64,000 bases of DNA. It comes from Mycolicibacterium monacense. GTDB taxonomy: Bacteria; Actinomycetota; Actinomycetes; Mycobacteriales; Mycobacteriaceae. Of this stretch, positions 62,314-64,000 are shown one piece after another; the first letter of the stretch is position 1; the number at the start of each line of letters is the position of its first letter. Both the position numbers and the translations under genes were made by a program. Where the stretch lies: assembly GCF_010731575.1 (NCBI RefSeq), contig NZ_AP022617.1, forward strand, positions 2,294,001 through 2,358,000, given 5' to 3'. Under the pieces are notes generated by a model. The model did not search any database, was not told the origin of the DNA, and was given only the letters and a program-made list of their open reading frames with translations.

Positions 62314-62326
62314 CACACAACGTGTG
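62314..62326. promoter_or_regulatory. CACAC-N3-GTGTG dyad before the FGGY kinase
   Basis: CACAC-AAC-GTGTG, followed by AGAA, shares the GTGTGA half-site with the palindrome before the DeoR-type gene. It lies 54 bases before the kinase ATG, so it is a plausible DeoR site. Confidence 0.45.
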
Positions 62327-62379
62327 AGAATCTAACAGATACGCGGTACGGTCAGCATCCGAGCGAACGAGAGGACGGC

Positions 62380-63864
62380 ATGTCGCAGTTCACGATCGGT
62401 GTCGACATCGGCACCACGGGGACCAAGACGGTGCTCGTCGACGTCGCGGCCGCGCGCATCGTCGCCCAGGCGTCCGCCGAGAGCCGGCTCTTCGCCGATG
62501 CACCCGGACATGCGGAGGCCGACCCCGCACAGTGGATCGACAACGCGCACAGCACGATTCGGGCCGTCCTCGCGGAGTCCGGGGTGGCCCCCGGACAGGT
62601 CGGCGCGCTGTCCACCACCGGTATGGTGCCCGCGGTCGTGCCCGTCGACGCCCACGGCGTCCCGGTCCGCCGGGCGCTGCTGCAGAACGACGCCCGCGCC
62701 ACCGCACAGATCGAGCGGTTGCGGGAGGCGCTCGACGCCGCCGACGTCCTGGCCGCCACGGGATCGGCGATCACGCAGCAGTCGGTGGCGCCGACCGCAA
62801 TGTGGCTGCGCGAGAACGATCCTGACACCTGGCACCGGACCGCCCGTCTGGTCGGGTCGTACGACTGGGTGCTCATGGCGCTGGGCGCGGGCCCCCACGT
62901 CGAATTGAACTGGGCCATCGAGTCCGGCCTGGGCACCCTCGACGGACAGCAGTACGAGCCGATGTTCGCCGCGGCCGACCTCGGCGCGGACACCATGCCC
63001 GAGGTGCTGGCCCCCGGCGCTCAGGCCGGAACCCTCAGTGCCGCAGCGGCGGCGGCCACCGGGCTTCCCGAGGGGCTGCCGCTGATCGTCGGCGGGGCCG
63101 ATCACGTCCTGTCCGCGTACGCGGCAGGAGTGAACGCCGCGGGTGACTGGCTGGTGAAGCTCGGCGGCGCGGGCGACGTCCTTGCCGCCAGCGATACACC
63201 CGTCATCGACGGCCGGCTCTACCTGGACGCCCATCCGGTACCGGGTCGCTGGCTGCCCAACGGGTGCATGGCCACCAGCGGGAGTCTGATCCGGTGGTTC
63301 CAGACCCTGATCGGCGGCGTGGACCTCCTGCAGCTCGACGACGAGGCAGCCGGCCGCGACGCCGCCGAAATTCTCTGCCTGCCTTACTTTCTCGGCGAGA
63401 AGAGCCCCCTGCACGATCCCGATCTGCGCGGCGCCTTCGTCGGACTCGACCTGGCCCACACCCGGGCGGACATGTACCGGTCGGTGCTCGAGGCGATCGC
63501 GTTCGGGTTCAGACACCACACCGACGTGTTCACCTCGATCGGCGTCCCGCTGCAGCGGGCGATGGTCACCAACGGCGGCAGCAAATCGGTGCTGTGGAAA
63601 CAGATCCTCGCCGACGTCCTCGACACCCCGCTGTGGCCGGTGGTCGGGCACCCGGGGGCGTCGCTCGGTGCGGCGGTGATTGCGGCGATCGGCGTCGGCG
63701 CGCTCGACGACTGGGACGGCGCCGCACGTTTCCTCACCCTCGGCGACGCCGTCGAACCCGACCCGCGCCACGTCGACCGGTACGCCGAGGCCTACTCCCT
63801 GTGGCGCACTCTCGGCGGCGTGCTCACCCCCGTCTCCCACCAACTCGCCCGAAAGGCCAAGTGA
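62380..63864 (+). CDS. FGGY-family carbohydrate kinase
   Basis: This 494-residue sugar kinase starts with the phosphate-binding FTIGVDIGTTGTKTVLVDV. It has ATGSAITQQSVAPTAMWLRE, the catalytic-region LPLIVGGADHVLSAYAAG (GGADH) near residue 240, the adenosine segment TNGGSKSVLWKQILADVLDTPLWP and GASLGAAVIAA. It phosphorylates a ketose or polyol (xylulose, ribulose, erythritol/threitol or glycerol type); the exact substrate is not readable. It is followed by an SDR with an ATGA overlap, suggesting a dehydrogenase-kinase pathway under the DeoR-type regulator. Confidence 0.92.
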   Translation: MSQFTIGVDIGTTGTKTVLVDVAAARIVAQASAESRLFADAPGHAEADPAQWIDNAHSTIRAVLAESGVAPGQVGALSTTGMVPAVVPVDAHGVPVRRALLQNDARATAQIERLREALDAADVLAATGSAITQQSVAPTAMWLRENDPDTWHRTARLVGSYDWVLMALGAGPHVELNWAIESGLGTLDGQQYEPMFAAADLGADTMPEVLAPGAQAGTLSAAAAAATGLPEGLPLIVGGADHVLSAYAAGVNAAGDWLVKLGGAGDVLAASDTPVIDGRLYLDAHPVPGRWLPNGCMATSGSLIRWFQTLIGGVDLLQLDDEAAGRDAAEILCLPYFLGEKSPLHDPDLRGAFVGLDLAHTRADMYRSVLEAIAFGFRHHTDVFTSIGVPLQRAMVTNGGSKSVLWKQILADVLDTPLWPVVGHPGASLGAAVIAAIGVGALDDWDGAARFLTLGDAVEPDPRHVDRYAEAYSLWRTLGGVLTPVSHQLARKAK

Positions 63865-64000
63865 TGACTGCCGATTCACCCACGCTCCAGACCGCCGTGG
63901 TCACCGGCGCCGGATCCGGGATCGGCCGCGCCATAGCGACGACGCTCGCGGCCCGCGGCTGGCGCGTCATCGTCACCGACGTGAACCTCACCGGGGCCCA
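63864..64000 (+). CDS. Short-chain dehydrogenase/reductase, 3' end outside window
   Basis: The ATG overlaps the kinase stop (ATGA). The 45 visible codons give a cofactor-binding SDR start with VVTGAGSGIGRAIATTLA (TGxxxGIG) and then WRVIVTDVN, where the aspartate after the second strand indicates NAD preference. Its neighbours suggest oxidation of a polyol to the ketose that the kinase phosphorylates. The rest of the gene lies beyond the window. Confidence 0.88.
   Translation, partial: MTADSPTLQTAVVTGAGSGIGRAIATTLAARGWRVIVTDVNLTGA

Noticed and set aside
62332..63879. 515-codon minus-strand frame opposite the FGGY kinase
   Set aside because: The plus strand has a full set of FGGY motifs. The minus frame has no domain and reads as GC-skewed filler.

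Overview
The window is GC-rich chromosomal DNA from a mycobacterium, most likely a fast-growing environmental Mycolicibacterium-type species. The evidence is dense, overlapping operons and near-verbatim versions of mycobacterial landmark genes: the Pup ligase PafA with PafB/PafC, HelY, TatA/TatC, MabA-InhA-ferrochelatase, RipA/RipB/MoxR1, aconitase with AcnR, the SUF operon with SufR, an MptB-type mannosyltransferase and CtaA. No rRNA, tRNA or CRISPR array was found.

Layout, left to right. (1) 1-8.5 kb: a truncated hotdog-type gene, a 5'-3' exonuclease, a DUF4333 membrane protein, helY, tatC, tatA, pafC and pafB (the block known in M. tuberculosis as Rv2090-Rv2096c). (2) 8.5-15.3 kb: an insertion between pafB and pafA. 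It holds a 13E12-type DUF222/HNH endonuclease gene (copy 1) and a three-gene module with type VII secretion features: an EspC-like YxxxD protein, a one-pass membrane protein, and a large WxG/proline-rich protein. (3) 15.3-16.7 kb: pafA. (4) 16.7-28.8 kb: an eight-gene operon whose enzymes can be placed on one route, choline to betaine aldehyde to betaine to dimethylglycine to sarcosine to glycine, with a permease, a cNMP/CBS/nucleotidyltransferase protein and an IclR regulator. (5) 28.9-37.8 kb: hemH, inhA, fabG1, a VWA protein, a DUF58 protein, moxR1, ripB, ripA and an Rv1476-type membrane protein. (6) 37.9-44.9 kb: acn with a textbook AcnR operator, acnR, a small HTH protein, an ABC-F ATPase, echA12, thioredoxin and a truncated STAS/SEC14-like gene. 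(7) 45.0-46.3 kb: a second, almost identical 13E12 copy in inverted orientation. (8) 46.5-53.4 kb: a membrane protein and sufT-U-S-C-D-B-R. (9) 53.4-59.8 kb: MptB-like mannosyltransferase, an ABC exporter pair, ctaA, an ATP-grasp protein and a quinone oxidoreductase. (10) 59.8 kb to the end: a DeoR-controlled carbohydrate locus (IMPase-like, BtpA-like, FGGY kinase, and an SDR cut by the window edge).

Compared with the M. tuberculosis gene order as I remember it, the Rv2090-Rv2097c block and the Rv1454c-Rv1485 block lie far apart there. Here they are neighbours in opposite relative orientation, which is what a single large inversion would give, and the choline/betaine operon sits at the junction. 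The two inverted 13E12 copies bracket about 34.5 kb that includes this junction.

The best candidates for something undescribed are the type VII-like three-gene module inside the pafA/pafBC locus; the choline-to-glycine operon with a Rieske oxygenase but no reductase gene; a 22-base repeat that twice carries the stop codon of the upstream gene; and the DeoR-linked kinase/BtpA/IMPase locus, whose substrate is unknown.
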